Source: Pseudomonas triticicola
GTDB taxonomy: Bacteria > Pseudomonadota > Gammaproteobacteria > Pseudomonadales > Pseudomonadaceae
Assembly: GCF_019145375.1 (NCBI RefSeq)
Contig: NZ_JAHSTX010000001.1
Location: 1,463,001-1,527,000, forward strand
DNA: 64,000 nt
Direction of reading: 5' to 3'
Part shown: in pieces, positions 52,764-62,106 of the stretch
Layout: each line of letters starts with the position of its first letter
Numbering within the stretch: position 1 is the first letter of the stretch
Program-made: the position numbers and the translations under genes
The notes under the pieces: generated by a model
Seen by the model: the letters and a program-made list of their open reading frames with translations, nothing else
What the model was told of the DNA's origin: nothing
Databases searched by the model: none

Positions 52764-54218
52764 ATGTCCCTCGCAGCAATTCGGCTTATCGGCTTTATCT
52801 TGGGTATTTTTTTGATCACCCTGGCGGTAAGCATGGCTATACCCATGATGACGCTGGTGATCTATGAGCATAGCGACGAACTGTCGGCCTTTCTCTGGTC
52901 GAGTCTGATTACCTTCATCTGTGGCCTGCTGTTGATCATGCGAGGGCGTCCGGAGACTGGCAATCTTCGGCCCAGGGACATGTACCTGTTGACTACCGCG
53001 AGCTGGGTTGTTGTGTGCGCCTTCGCAGCGTTACCCATGGTTTTCATCAGCGATATCAGCTACACCGATGCGTTCTTTGAAACGATGTCGGGCATCACAA
53101 CCACTGGCTCGACGGTACTCGCCGGTCTGGATAGCGCCTCTCCCGGCTTGTTGATCTGGCGTTCCATGCTGCACTGGCTAGGCGGCATCGGTTTTATCGG
53201 CATGGCTGTCGCGATTCTTCCGCTCTTGCGAGTCGGCGGCATGCGTCTTTTCCAGACCGAGTCCTCGGACTGGTCGGAGAAAGTGACACCACGTTCTCAT
53301 GTCGCAGCCAAGTACATTCTTTTGCTCTATCTGGGCCTGACGGGTGTCGGCACATTGGCGCTCTGGCTCGCAGGAATGACCCCATTCGAAGCGATCAACC
53401 ACGCAATGTCGTTGATCTCTACCGGCGGGTTCTCGACGTCGGACTCCTCCCTCGGGCACTGGGAGCAGCCAGCAATTCACTGGGTGGCGGTAGTCATCAT
53501 GATCCTGGGCAGCCTGCCATTCACCTTGTACGTCGCCACATGTCGAGGCAATCGGCGTGCGCTGATCAGGGATCACCAGGTGCGCGGGTTTATTGGATTT
53601 TTGCTCGTCACGTCACTGGCTGTAGGTACCTGGCTGTATTTTCACAGCGACTACGGATGGTGGGATGCGTTTCGTATCGTGGCGGTCAATGTGACCTCGG
53701 TCGTCACGACCACCGGAATTGCAGTTGGCGACTACACCTTGTGGGGCAGCTTCGCTGTGTTGCTGTTTTTCTATCTGACCTTCGTCGGTGGCTGTTCCGG
53801 CTCAACGGCAGGCGGGCTGAAAATTTTCCGTTTTCAGGTGGCTGCCGCGCTTCTGGTCAGTAGCTTGAAGCAGTTGATCCATCCCCGAGCCGTGATTCAG
53901 AAAAAATACAACGGCCATCCCATCGACGAGGAAATCGTCCGTTCGCTGCTGACCTTCTCGTTTTTTTTCACCATCACGATTGCCGCCATCGCTTTGGGCC
54001 TGGCGCTGATCGGGCTTGATTGGATTACCGCCCTGAGCGGCGCCGCTACGGCGGTGTGTAACGTCGGCCCCGGCCTGGGCACAATCATCGGCCCGGCAGG
54101 TAATTTCTCGTCACTGCCCGATGCGGCCAAATGGCTACTCACCGTTGGCATGCTGCTGGGCAGGTTAGAGATCCTGACGGTGTTGGTGCTCGTGACCCCG
54201 GTTTTCTGGAGATATTGA
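52764..54218 (+). CDS. trkH: TrkH-family potassium uptake protein
   Basis: Inner-membrane K+ translocating subunit of 484 residues. The four pore loops with filter glycines are visible: GITTTGST, SLISTGGFSTSD, VVTTTGIAVGD and VCNVGPGLG, in the correct order for the TrkH/KtrB fold. The terminal LGRLEILTVLVLVTPVFW is the family end. The ATG at 52764 gives a length close to E. coli TrkH (483); the frame is open from 52677 with a TTG. The cytoplasmic NAD-binding TrkA partner is not in the window, as is usual. No promoter features were identified. Confidence 0.94.
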   Translation: MSLAAIRLIGFILGIFLITLAVSMAIPMMTLVIYEHSDELSAFLWSSLITFICGLLLIMRGRPETGNLRPRDMYLLTTASWVVVCAFAALPMVFISDISYTDAFFETMSGITTTGSTVLAGLDSASPGLLIWRSMLHWLGGIGFIGMAVAILPLLRVGGMRLFQTESSDWSEKVTPRSHVAAKYILLLYLGLTGVGTLALWLAGMTPFEAINHAMSLISTGGFSTSDSSLGHWEQPAIHWVAVVIMILGSLPFTLYVATCRGNRRALIRDHQVRGFIGFLLVTSLAVGTWLYFHSDYGWWDAFRIVAVNVTSVVTTTGIAVGDYTLWGSFAVLLFFYLTFVGGCSGSTAGGLKIFRFQVAAALLVSSLKQLIHPRAVIQKKYNGHPIDEEIVRSLLTFSFFFTITIAAIALGLALIGLDWITALSGAATAVCNVGPGLGTIIGPAGNFSSLPDAAKWLLTVGMLLGRLEILTVLVLVTPVFWRY

Positions 54219-54277
54219 ACCGGGTAGTCGCTGACAGAGACGCCGATCGTTGCCTGTTTCGGTGAATAGCACGGCAG

Positions 54278-54763
54278 TCATGGTTTTACCGCGTGATCAT
54301 CGTCAGTACGGGGAGCGTCCATCGGTTTCTTCTCCGGTACTGTAAAACTCACTGTCGTACTGGTGATGATCTGGTGCGTCGGATCGGCCACTTCCAAGAG
54401 AACCTTGTGAGGACCGGGCGTTAGCCCGACCAGGATAATCGGGTCTTCACTGGTGTGCGCCCACGTACCTTTCCAGTCATCGACGGTCACGTGAAGGTGA
54501 CCTAAGCGTGGTGATACCTCAGCAGCCACTTTGCCAAATACCGGCATGATCCTGGCGTGCTCTGTTCGAAACTGGATGATGACCACTCCACGGGCGAGCG
54601 GCTCGGCAAGCGGCGGGTAGGCAATGAGTCTCGGCGCACTCTCGGATGCCAAGGGCAGTATCGCCGGTGGAGAATCGCTGTCTGCTGCCCCTTGTCCGAG
54701 CACGGATGTGCAAAAGCAGACACCCAAAGCCAGGGCCAATAGACTTACGGGAGCGAGGGACAT
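54278..54763 (-). CDS. DUF6130-family exported protein
   Basis: A 161-residue protein with a signal peptide (LAPVSLLALALGVCFCTSVLGQ) and a beta-sandwich-like mature domain (HLHVTVDDWKGTWAHTSEDPIILVGLTPGPHKVLLEVADPTHQ). I recognise the DUF6130 group from the GLxxGxHxVLLELxDPxHQ pattern. Function unknown. Convergent with trkH, 60 bp apart, and upstream of the TonB receptor gene of the Fec-type system only through an intervening hairpin; no operon is implied. Confidence 0.82.
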   Translation of the reverse strand: MSLAPVSLLALALGVCFCTSVLGQGAADSDSPPAILPLASESAPRLIAYPPLAEPLARGVVIIQFRTEHARIMPVFGKVAAEVSPRLGHLHVTVDDWKGTWAHTSEDPIILVGLTPGPHKVLLEVADPTHQIITSTTVSFTVPEKKPMDAPRTDDDHAVKP

Positions 54764-54823
54764 GATCTGTTTCTCCGCGTGATTTCATTCAAGCGTAGAT
54801 CAAGCTGGGTATTGCCCGTAGTT

Positions 54824-54858
54824 AACGGTGCTCGCGGTAACGCGGGCACCGTTTTCTT
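54824..54858. terminator. Hairpin between TonB receptor and DUF6130 genes
   Basis: AACGGTGCTCGCG-GTAA-CGCGGGCACCGTT, one mismatch, followed on the plus strand by TTTTCTTT and on the minus strand by TTAACT. It lies just past the stop of the TonB receptor gene (54886, minus). Confidence 0.65.
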
Positions 54859-54885
54859 TATGGGGAAAAATGCTTACCCGTCTGC

Positions 54886-57276
54886 TTACCAGTTGTAGCT
54901 CAGCTTGGCGGTAATCTCGCGGCCCGGGTTATAGAAGTTCGCAGTGCCGGAGCCGACCACGTGCTGCTCGTCCAGCAGGTTGCTGACATTCACCGCCAGG
55001 TCGGTGCCCTTGGCAATTTTGTAGTTGAACGCGGCGTCGAACAGGGTAGTGCCATCGCTTTTGCCGGAGTTGGCTGCATCGAAGTAATAAGCGCCGACGT
55101 AGCGCGCACCCAGGCCCACGCTGACATCAGTGGCGGGTACGTCGTAGTAACTCCAGAGCGAAGCTGAATGTTTGGGTGCCGTGGCAAACTCGTTACCTTT
55201 CAGGGAACTGCCGTCGTACAACGAACCGCGCAGTACCTCGGACTCCATGTAGGAATAACCACCGATCAGGCTCAGGTTTTGCGTCACCTGCGCCTTGGCC
55301 TCCAGGTCGAGGCCACGCGCCCGCGATTCGCCCACTGTCTGCTGCTCGATGATGCCGCTCGGCAGCACCACGGCGATGGTGACGTTTTCCTGGGTCAGGT
55401 CATACACGGCGGCGGAGAACAGTGCGTCCATCCCCATCGGCGCATACTTCACGCCCACTTCGTACTGCCTGCCTGTCTGCGGTGTCACGCCAACCTGCGG
55501 CGGCGAGACGGATTCGACCATGCTCACGTAGGTGGACACCTCATCGTTGACGATATAGGTCAACGCACCTCGGTAGGAGGTTTCGGAGAAGTTGTCTTTC
55601 TCGGTGGATTGCAAGCCTTTGCTGGTCAGGTCCATCGAGTCGTTGCGCACACCTCCGGTGACGATGAAACGCTCGTAGAACGACAGGTTCTGCTGAAGGA
55701 AGACGGCCTTGGTGGTCGCGTCTCGCTTGTTGACGGCATACGGCGCGATTGAGCGTGGAACGCCAGTAAACACAGGGTTGGCAATGTCGATCGGGGTCGT
55801 CAGGGCGTAGACCGAGCTTTCCTTGGTGGTCGAATCGAGATACTCCACGCCCACCAGGCTGCTGCTGTCGATGTTCTCGAAGCGGGCATCGTATTGCAGC
55901 ATCAGATTGCCGTTGAACTGATCGGCTTCAGTGTCGGTTCCGAACAGGTATCGATCGACGGTGGTACCGACACGTGCGGCGCTGTCGCTGAGGTACACGT
56001 AGCCGAAATCATCGGTCAACTTGCTGTAACGCAGATTGCTGCGCAGCACGAAACCGTTGTCGAAATCATGGGTGACGTTACCGCTGAGGCTGGTGCGCTC
56101 GACATCGTGGAAGTTGTAGCTGGGCTCGCCATAAAACTTGCTGCGGTCGTATTCCCGATCCAGTGGATAGCCGCCGCTGTTGGGCGAACTCTCGGTTTTC
56201 AGGTAGTCCAGAATCATCGTGGCCGACGTGTAATCCGTCGGTGCCCAGGTGAGGCCACCCATAAACAACTGGTTGTCGTCCTGCGAGTGATCGTACTCGC
56301 GGTCGCTGTTCTGGCCTTTGGCAGTAAAGCGGCCGGCCAGGGTTTTCTCGTCGTTCAGCGCATCGCCGACATCGATGCCTGTCTCGACATGGTCAAACGA
56401 ACCGTAGGTGACATAGCCTTGGCCAAACTGCTCGAAGCGCGGCTGTTTGGTCACGAAATTTACCGAACCGCCCGGGTCCGCAGGGCCAAACAGGGTGGAG
56501 TTGGCGCCACGCAGAATCTCGATGCGCTCATAGGCGAATGGGTCTTCGCGTACGCCGCGCATCGAGCTGAGGGTCAAGCCGTCACGGTAGGTGGTGGCCT
56601 GGAAGCCGCGGATCTGGAAATAGTCGTTGCGATCATCAGTACCATAAAAGTCACTGACCACGCCCGGCGTGTATTGCAGCGCTTCTTCCGTGGTGCTGAC
56701 GCTGCGCTGCTGCATTTCCTTGTTCGTCACCACCGACACTGATGCCGGTGTATTGAGAATGCTGGTGGCCACCTTGCCGCCCACCCAGAGCTCCTTGGCA
56801 ACCACCGAGTTGGCGTCGTCGTCGGCACTGACCCGAACCTTGGCATTGATGATGAGCGGGGCGAGGCGGTAGTCCTCAACAGCCGTTGCGTCGAGCTCCA
56901 GCGGGCCGGCGGTTTTTGCTTGAGGGGTCAGCAGGTAAGCATTTGGGCCTTGCTGTTCGATCTGCAATTCGCTGCCCTGGAGCAGGGATGACAGCGCTGC
57001 CGATGTATCGAGCGAGCCATTCACCCCAGCCGTGGTGCGGTTCGCCACACTCGAGGCGTCGAAGGAAAGACTGATGCCAGCCTCGCGCGCAAAGCGGTCA
57101 AGCGCTGGCGCCAGTGGCCCGGGGGCGATATTCCACTGTTTGACTTGAGTGCTGTGATCAGCGCCCGAGGTTTGCGCCAGCGATGGCAATGCGTAGCTGC
57201 TCACGATCAAACCCAAAATCGCACCGTGCATGGCACGACTTAATGGATGGCGCTGTGAAACCGGGGACGAACTCAT
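54886..57276 (-). CDS. TonB-dependent siderophore receptor with STN signalling domain
   Basis: A 796-residue outer-membrane transducer. After a signal peptide (ILGLIVSSYALPSLAQ) comes a secretin/TonB N-terminal (STN) signalling domain (res ~55-110, LAPALDRFAREAGISLSFDAS). A plug domain (RIEILRGANSTLFGPADPGGSVNF, shown in part) and 22-strand barrel follow, ending in ITAKLSYNW. The STN domain contacts FecR when a siderophore binds. Start ATG at 57276 matches the signal peptide. It is the last gene of the sigma-FecR-receptor set. Ligand unknown. Confidence 0.93.
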   Translation of the reverse strand: MSSSPVSQRHPLSRAMHGAILGLIVSSYALPSLAQTSGADHSTQVKQWNIAPGPLAPALDRFAREAGISLSFDASSVANRTTAGVNGSLDTSAALSSLLQGSELQIEQQGPNAYLLTPQAKTAGPLELDATAVEDYRLAPLIINAKVRVSADDDANSVVAKELWVGGKVATSILNTPASVSVVTNKEMQQRSVSTTEEALQYTPGVVSDFYGTDDRNDYFQIRGFQATTYRDGLTLSSMRGVREDPFAYERIEILRGANSTLFGPADPGGSVNFVTKQPRFEQFGQGYVTYGSFDHVETGIDVGDALNDEKTLAGRFTAKGQNSDREYDHSQDDNQLFMGGLTWAPTDYTSATMILDYLKTESSPNSGGYPLDREYDRSKFYGEPSYNFHDVERTSLSGNVTHDFDNGFVLRSNLRYSKLTDDFGYVYLSDSAARVGTTVDRYLFGTDTEADQFNGNLMLQYDARFENIDSSSLVGVEYLDSTTKESSVYALTTPIDIANPVFTGVPRSIAPYAVNKRDATTKAVFLQQNLSFYERFIVTGGVRNDSMDLTSKGLQSTEKDNFSETSYRGALTYIVNDEVSTYVSMVESVSPPQVGVTPQTGRQYEVGVKYAPMGMDALFSAAVYDLTQENVTIAVVLPSGIIEQQTVGESRARGLDLEAKAQVTQNLSLIGGYSYMESEVLRGSLYDGSSLKGNEFATAPKHSASLWSYYDVPATDVSVGLGARYVGAYYFDAANSGKSDGTTLFDAAFNYKIAKGTDLAVNVSNLLDEQHVVGSGTANFYNPGREITAKLSYNW

Positions 57277-57397
57277 TTTCTCGCTCCAAGAATGGACATC
57301 GGCAGACTGGCCTGTATTCCGGCCTTCCTTAGAGGTCGAACGAGAATGAGAAACCACCTCATTATTTTTCAGGTAGCGAAAAAATATTCGGGTGGAG

Positions 57398-58378
57398 TCA
57401 GGTGGCAGCGGTTACGGTGACCCAGTAACGGGTTCGGTAATCAATGTGCAGGCGCAGTGACTGCGCGATCAATGCCAGGACCCGATCGTTGTCGGCGAGC
57501 TGGAAGGTGCCGGAAACGCGTCGATCAGCGACCTCTTCGGCGCAGCGCAGGACTCCTGGGCGATAACGCGACAACTCTGCGATGAAGTCACCAAGGCGCA
57601 TATGGTTCGCACTGATCACACCGTCACCCCAACCCCATAGATCAAGGCCGTTGTCCCTGAACGTTCGGGCGTCACGTGAGGTGAACAGCAGTTGATTTCC
57701 TGCCAGGACGTTGCGGCTCGCAGACGCTTGACCGGAACCGGGGAAAACCGTGACTGATCCTTCCTGAGCGGCGACCAGAGTGCCGTCGTCACGCTCGCGG
57801 ACCAGAAAGCGCGAGCTATGGGCTCGCATGATCCCGTCGCGTGATTGCACCCACAACGGTCGCGCTTGCGGCGAGTGTTGATCCGCACCGACATTCACGA
57901 TGATTTCACCACGGCGCAGGATGATCAGGCGCCGCTGGGTGTCGAAATCGCTGTCGACGGCGCTATCGCTATTGAGCTGGATAAGGCTGCCATCATCGAG
58001 TTGGAAACGTCGTTGCTCGCCGGTGCTGCTGCGCTGCTGTGCAAGCATGGAGTTCAGGGGGGTGTAGTCGCGGCCGAGCCAGGCTGCCGTGCCGACCGTC
58101 GCCAATACGCCCAGTAGCTTCAGGCTTTCCCGCCGGCGCATTCCCTGCTGGGCACCCTTAAGGGTTTGTCGAGCCAGTTGAGCTGGCACGCCTTCGAATT
58201 CATCGCCAAGCGCTTCCACACGCTGCCACGCCAACGCATGCTCCGGGCGCTGCTGCAGCCAGTGCTCAAACGTGCGCTGTGTCTGTTCATCGGCTTGATT
58301 GAAGCGAAGGCGCACCAGCCATTGGATCGCCTGCTCGACAATGGCCGGATCCAGCGCCTCGGGCTCAGGCCTCGACAT
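57398..58378 (-). CDS. FecR-family anti-sigma regulator
   Basis: A 326-residue membrane regulator. The N-terminal cytoplasmic part carries the DUF4880/FecR_N sequence (AIQWLVRLRFNQADEQTQRTFEHWLQQRPEHALAWQRV, in pieces), a single membrane segment (LKLLGVLATVGTAAWL), and a periplasmic FecR domain (RRFQLDDGSLIQLNSDSAVD, VQSRDGIMRAHSSRF). It relays the receptor signal to the sigma factor. Overlaps the sigma gene by 14 bp (58365-58378). Stop 122 bp before the receptor start, where a sigma-dependent promoter is expected. Confidence 0.9.
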   Translation of the reverse strand: MSRPEPEALDPAIVEQAIQWLVRLRFNQADEQTQRTFEHWLQQRPEHALAWQRVEALGDEFEGVPAQLARQTLKGAQQGMRRRESLKLLGVLATVGTAAWLGRDYTPLNSMLAQQRSSTGEQRRFQLDDGSLIQLNSDSAVDSDFDTQRRLIILRRGEIIVNVGADQHSPQARPLWVQSRDGIMRAHSSRFLVRERDDGTLVAAQEGSVTVFPGSGQASASRNVLAGNQLLFTSRDARTFRDNGLDLWGWGDGVISANHMRLGDFIAELSRYRPGVLRCAEEVADRRVSGTFQLADNDRVLALIAQSLRLHIDYRTRYWVTVTAAT

Positions 58379-58883
58379 AACGCAAGCGATAGCAGTGTTG
58401 CAGGGCCGTGGCCAGGTCGCGCTCCACCGTCGCGCGGGAAACACCGAGCTTTTCGGCGATTTGTGCGCAGGTCAGACCGTCGAGTCGGGCAAATAAAAAC
58501 GCCTGGCGTACTCTTGGTTTAAGCGAGTCGAGCAGACGGTCTATGCGCTCGAGCGCATCGAGAATCATCAGCCGGCTTTCTTCCGATGGAACCTCGTGTT
58601 GCGGCAGCAAGGTGATGCTTTCCAGGTAGGCACGTTCGAGTTCGCGACGACGATACTGATCAATCATCAGACCGCGGGCAATGCTGCTCAAATAAGCACG
58701 TGGCTCGCGCAGGGCGCCGGACTGATGGCGGTGTTTGAGCACACGGACGAAAGTGTCCTGCGCCAGATCTGCGGCGTTGTCGCGACAGCCAATGCGTCGG
58801 ACCAGCCAGCCCTGTAACCACGAGAAGTGGGTGCGATAGAGCAGCCCTGGATCTGCAGTACCTAGTGTTTCGTCGCTACGCAT
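58365..58883 (-). CDS. ECF RNA polymerase sigma factor, FecI-like
   Basis: A 172-residue iron-starvation sigma factor. Region 2 (ADLAQDTFVRVLKHR, PRAYLSSIARGLMIDQYRRRELERAY) and region 4 (LKPRVRQAFLFARLDGLTCAQIAEKLGVSRATVERDLATALQHC in two overlapping helices) are complete. The ATG at 58883 has GGGA upstream; the alternative ATG at 58889 adds two residues. A Fur box lies 24 bp upstream. Directs transcription of the receptor gene when FecR is released. Confidence 0.92.
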   Translation of the reverse strand: MRSDETLGTADPGLLYRTHFSWLQGWLVRRIGCRDNAADLAQDTFVRVLKHRHQSGALREPRAYLSSIARGLMIDQYRRRELERAYLESITLLPQHEVPSEESRLMILDALERIDRLLDSLKPRVRQAFLFARLDGLTCAQIAEKLGVSRATVERDLATALQHCYRLRYVEA

Positions 58884-58907
58884 CGGCATCCCGGGACATA
58901 CATGATT

Positions 58908-58926
58908 GATAATGAATCGCATTCTA
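58908..58926. promoter_or_regulatory. Fur box upstream of the FecI-like gene
   Basis: GATAATGAATCGCATTCTA matches the Fur consensus GATAATGATAATCATTATC at most conserved positions. It lies in the promoter of the sigma-factor gene, so iron should repress the system. Confidence 0.8.
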
Positions 58927-59068
58927 CTCAGGCGATTGATCTTAGGCAAACATGCGCAGCTCAGCGCCTGCATGCAGGCGAATGGCATGGCTGTGCAGGA
59001 ACTACGAGTGGAAGATGCGTCCGGCAATTGGATCGATTGAACGCTCGCCGTCCCGAGTGGCTTGCCTT

Positions 59069-59962
59069 CTAAAGGGAGTGGACGTTGACCGGGCTCACAT
59101 CTGCAAACCAATCGACCAGGATGTCCGTCAGCACCCGTATCTTTCGCGCAGGGTGCTGGCTTTGGGGGCGAACAATGTAAATACCCGCCGGAACAGGGGG
59201 ATATCTGTGCATGACGGACACCAATGCGCCAGATTTGATGTGCTCGTCGATGACGCTGTCAGAAAGGTACCCAAGGCCCAGACCTGCAACGGCTGCCGCG
59301 GCGAGCGCGACAGGATTGTCAGCCTTGAAGCGCCCTTGGGGATTAACCATGATGGACTTTTGGCCATCCATAAACCGCCAGGTTTCCGCACCTTGCATAA
59401 GAGATTCATGCGCAAGAATCTCGTGGGGAGCCTCTGGCGCTCCATGTGTACTCACATAGCCTGGGCTTGCCACGAGTTTGCCGTGAATGCTGCCCACACG
59501 CTTTGCGATGAAATTGGAGCTCTGTAAATGGCCGACCCGAATAGCACAATCGAAGCCCTCGCCAATCAGATCGACGATACGATCGCTGTAACTTGCATGA
59601 ATGTGCAGGAGAGGGTGGCGTCGCCCCATTTCAGCAAGCACGGGGGCAATATGTGTCGGGCCGTACGAGATCGGTGCTGCGATCCGGAAGCGGCCTCGAA
59701 GGTCTCCATCTGGAACAATGGCGTCCCTGGCCGCGTCAAACTCAGCGACGATCCGCGCCGCATACTCTCGCAAGGCGGCTCCCGCTTCGGTGACAGCAGC
59801 ACCACGGGTTGTCCTGGCCAATAGCTGCACACCCAGTTGGGTTTCCAGCTTCAGAAGCCTGCGGCTTATTATCGATTTCGCAACACCCAGTCGCCGGGCC
59901 GCCGACGAAACACCACCCGCGTCGGCTACCTCGACGAAGGTTCGAAGATCATCAATATCCAA
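59069..59962 (-). CDS. LysR-family regulator, paralogue A
   Basis: A 297-residue LTTR beginning MDIDDLRTFVEVADAGGVSSAARRLGVAKS when a TTG at 59962 is used; the longer frame to 60061 adds a tail without known homology. AGAGG lies 8 nt before the TTG. The substrate domain opens FRIAAPISYGPTHIAPVLAEM. It is about half-identical by eye to the regulator at 61122, including DNA-level matches at the 3' ends. It follows the SDR gene on the same strand by 95 bp. Confidence 0.88.
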   Translation of the reverse strand: MDIDDLRTFVEVADAGGVSSAARRLGVAKSIISRRLLKLETQLGVQLLARTTRGAAVTEAGAALREYAARIVAEFDAARDAIVPDGDLRGRFRIAAPISYGPTHIAPVLAEMGRRHPLLHIHASYSDRIVDLIGEGFDCAIRVGHLQSSNFIAKRVGSIHGKLVASPGYVSTHGAPEAPHEILAHESLMQGAETWRFMDGQKSIMVNPQGRFKADNPVALAAAAVAGLGLGYLSDSVIDEHIKSGALVSVMHRYPPVPAGIYIVRPQSQHPARKIRVLTDILVDWFADVSPVNVHSL

Positions 59963-60057
59963 TGCTTCCTGCCTCTGCAAATGGCCATTAGTGCGTTTCA
60001 ACCCCTGACCAACAGTCCATGGCAGGCGTCCACTGCGGACAGCTGCCTGAGCGTTAG

Positions 60058-60798
60058 TCAAGCGATCGCACCGCCGTCCACGGTCAGGATGGCGCCAGTG
60101 ATCAGGCTCGCGGCAGGACTGGCCAGATAGACCACCGCACTCGCAACCTCGCGAGGCTCGCCAAAACGTCCCAAGGACGACAGGCTCCGCTGAAAGTCGC
60201 CGGCGGGGCCGTCGGCTGGATTTGCGTCGGTGTCGACCGATCCCGGCTGAACAAGATTAACGGTTATGCCGGTGGGGCCGAGTTCACGCGACAAACCCCG
60301 GGTGAATGCGAGCAACGCCGACTTGGACATTGCATAGGCTGTTACACCCGCAAAGGGCACCCGCTCTGCCAGTCCCGAGCCAATTGAGATGATTCTTCCG
60401 CCAGCGGGCAGATGTGGGATGACCGCCTTTGCGAACAGGACGGGGCCTCGCACGTTGATATCCATCAGTGCTTGATAGTCGTCTACATCAATGTCGGCGA
60501 TCATTCCGTTCAAGCCGATAGCCGCGCTATTGACGAGAATATCGAGGCCGCCCAGCGTCGAGATGGCCTGCGCGACTGCGCATTCAATGGCTTGCGGGTT
60601 GGCACTGTCGGCTTGAATTGCGATAGCACGACGCCCTTTATCAGCGATGAATTTGGCCACTGCCTCAGCTTTTTCCGTCGACTGCTGGTAGGTGAACGCA
60701 ACATCGGCGCCATTCTCTGCCAGTGCCACTGCGATAGCGGCGCCGATCCCGCGAGCTCCTCCCGTCACCAACGCACGTTTTCCTTCCAAATCGATCAT
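60058..60798 (-). CDS. SDR-family oxidoreductase (FabG-like)
   Basis: A 246-residue classical SDR with the cofactor motif TGGARGIG (res ~11-18), NSAA (NNAG variant) in IDILVNSAAIG-type sequence, ISIGSGLAERVPF with catalytic Ser, and YAMSKSAL as YxxxK. C-terminus SLITGAILTVDGGAIA is characteristic. Upstream 323 bp of AT-richer sequence hold no gene. It may form a unit with the LysR paralogue A that follows on the same strand. Substrate unknown. Confidence 0.92.
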   Translation of the reverse strand: MIDLEGKRALVTGGARGIGAAIAVALAENGADVAFTYQQSTEKAEAVAKFIADKGRRAIAIQADSANPQAIECAVAQAISTLGGLDILVNSAAIGLNGMIADIDVDDYQALMDINVRGPVLFAKAVIPHLPAGGRIISIGSGLAERVPFAGVTAYAMSKSALLAFTRGLSRELGPTGITVNLVQPGSVDTDANPADGPAGDFQRSLSSLGRFGEPREVASAVVYLASPAASLITGAILTVDGGAIA

Positions 60799-61121
60799 TA
60801 CTCACCTGTCTGGCATGCAGTTATTTGGCCGCGCGCATTCACCAGGGATGGTGCAAGCGTGCCGATACGGGGGCGGATATTAGGGATCCAGTTCCTTGGT
60901 TTGTAGTCTCGTGGGTTGTATTACTGTGTCGCACAAATCGGAACATCCAACCGGGTGTTGGCGTTATTCGCGAGTGAGGAATGAAACTTTGGAGAAATAT
61001 TCGGGTGCGCTGATCAGGACTCGACGTATTAGCCGCGATAGCTCTGATGGATCAATAAGTAAGCTTGGTATCCATACTTTGCTTTCAGGACTCACTCTAA
61101 GGGAGCTTGCAATCGGGTCTT
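60799..61121. other. Intergenic region, no gene recognised
   Basis: A 323-bp stretch of lower GC between the SDR start and the LysR paralogue B stop. It should include the SDR promoter. I see no hairpin with T-run, repeat, or credible small gene. Confidence 0.55.
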
Positions 61122-62018
61122 TCAGCTCTGTGGCGACTCAGGAATATGTGCCGCTTGGTCGCAGTATTCAAGCAGCAATTCGGTGAGCACTCTTATCTTT
61201 CGCGCAGGGTGCTGGCCTGGCGGTCGAACTACATAAGCGCCTGCTGGAGGCGGCGGATAATCCGTCATGATCGCTACAAGTGCGCCGCTCGCCAAATGCT
61301 CATGCGTGACCCAGTCAGGTAACCAGGCAATGCCGATGCCGGCCAAAGCTGCGGCCAGCAATGCGGTGCCATTGTCGGCTTTGAACGTTCCCTGCGGGCG
61401 CACCGTAACCATCGTGTCACCATCCATGAATGACCACGATTCATTGCCTTGCATCAGTGCTTGGTGGCTGACGACTTCGTCGGGTGTTTCGGGCGCTCCA
61501 TGCGCCTTGATATAGACGGGGCTTGCCACCAATTGGCCAAAGATCGGTCCGATACACCGGGCGATCATGTTGGAATCGGGCAGGTAGCCCACCCGTATCG
61601 CGCAGTCATACCCCTCGGCGATGAGGTCAACGAAACGATCGGTGTAGTTCGTTTGCACATGAAGCTGTGGGTGACGCCTGGCCATTTCCGCGAGGATCGG
61701 CGCGAAATGTATTGGCCCCAAAGTCAGGGGCGCGGCGATCCGCAGGCGGCCACAAAGCTCGCCGGAAGGCAAGATCGCATCGCGTGCCGACTCGGCCTCA
61801 GCGCATATTCTGGCGGCGTAGTCGCGGAATGTCGCCCCAGCTTCGGTAAGGGCCGCACCGCGGGTGGTACGCGCCATCAGTTGCACGCCCAGCTCTGCTT
61901 CCAGGCGGGCAAGCCGGCGACTGACGATAGATTTCGACGTGCCCAGGCGCGTTGCCGCACGGGAAATGCCGCCGGCATCGGCCACTTCTACAAAGGTTTC
62001 AAGCTCTTCTATATCCAT
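61122..62018 (-). CDS. LysR-family regulator, paralogue B
   Basis: A 298-residue LTTR opening MDIEELETFVEVADAGGISRAATRLGTSKS, very close to paralogue A (59069) in the HTH and similar throughout (RIAAPLTLGPIHFAPILAEM). ATG at 62018 is preceded by AGGAACG at proper spacing; a GTG two codons upstream is less likely. It is divergent from a truncated alcohol-dehydrogenase fragment at 62107, which may be the relic of its former target. Substrate unknown. Confidence 0.9.
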   Translation of the reverse strand: MDIEELETFVEVADAGGISRAATRLGTSKSIVSRRLARLEAELGVQLMARTTRGAALTEAGATFRDYAARICAEAESARDAILPSGELCGRLRIAAPLTLGPIHFAPILAEMARRHPQLHVQTNYTDRFVDLIAEGYDCAIRVGYLPDSNMIARCIGPIFGQLVASPVYIKAHGAPETPDEVVSHQALMQGNESWSFMDGDTMVTVRPQGTFKADNGTALLAAALAGIGIAWLPDWVTHEHLASGALVAIMTDYPPPPAGAYVVRPPGQHPARKIRVLTELLLEYCDQAAHIPESPQS

Positions 62019-62106
62019 TTCCACGTTCCTTTTTTTGCCACGCAGCTACGCACGGAATGCGACTACCAGAACGTACATCTGAACTGCACATTACGGAGTT
62101 CGCGCC

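Noticed and set aside
54886..58883. Possibility that the Fec set is part of a mobile island
   Set aside because: I saw no integrase, tRNA, direct repeat or transposase at its edges, and its GC content is similar to the neighbours.
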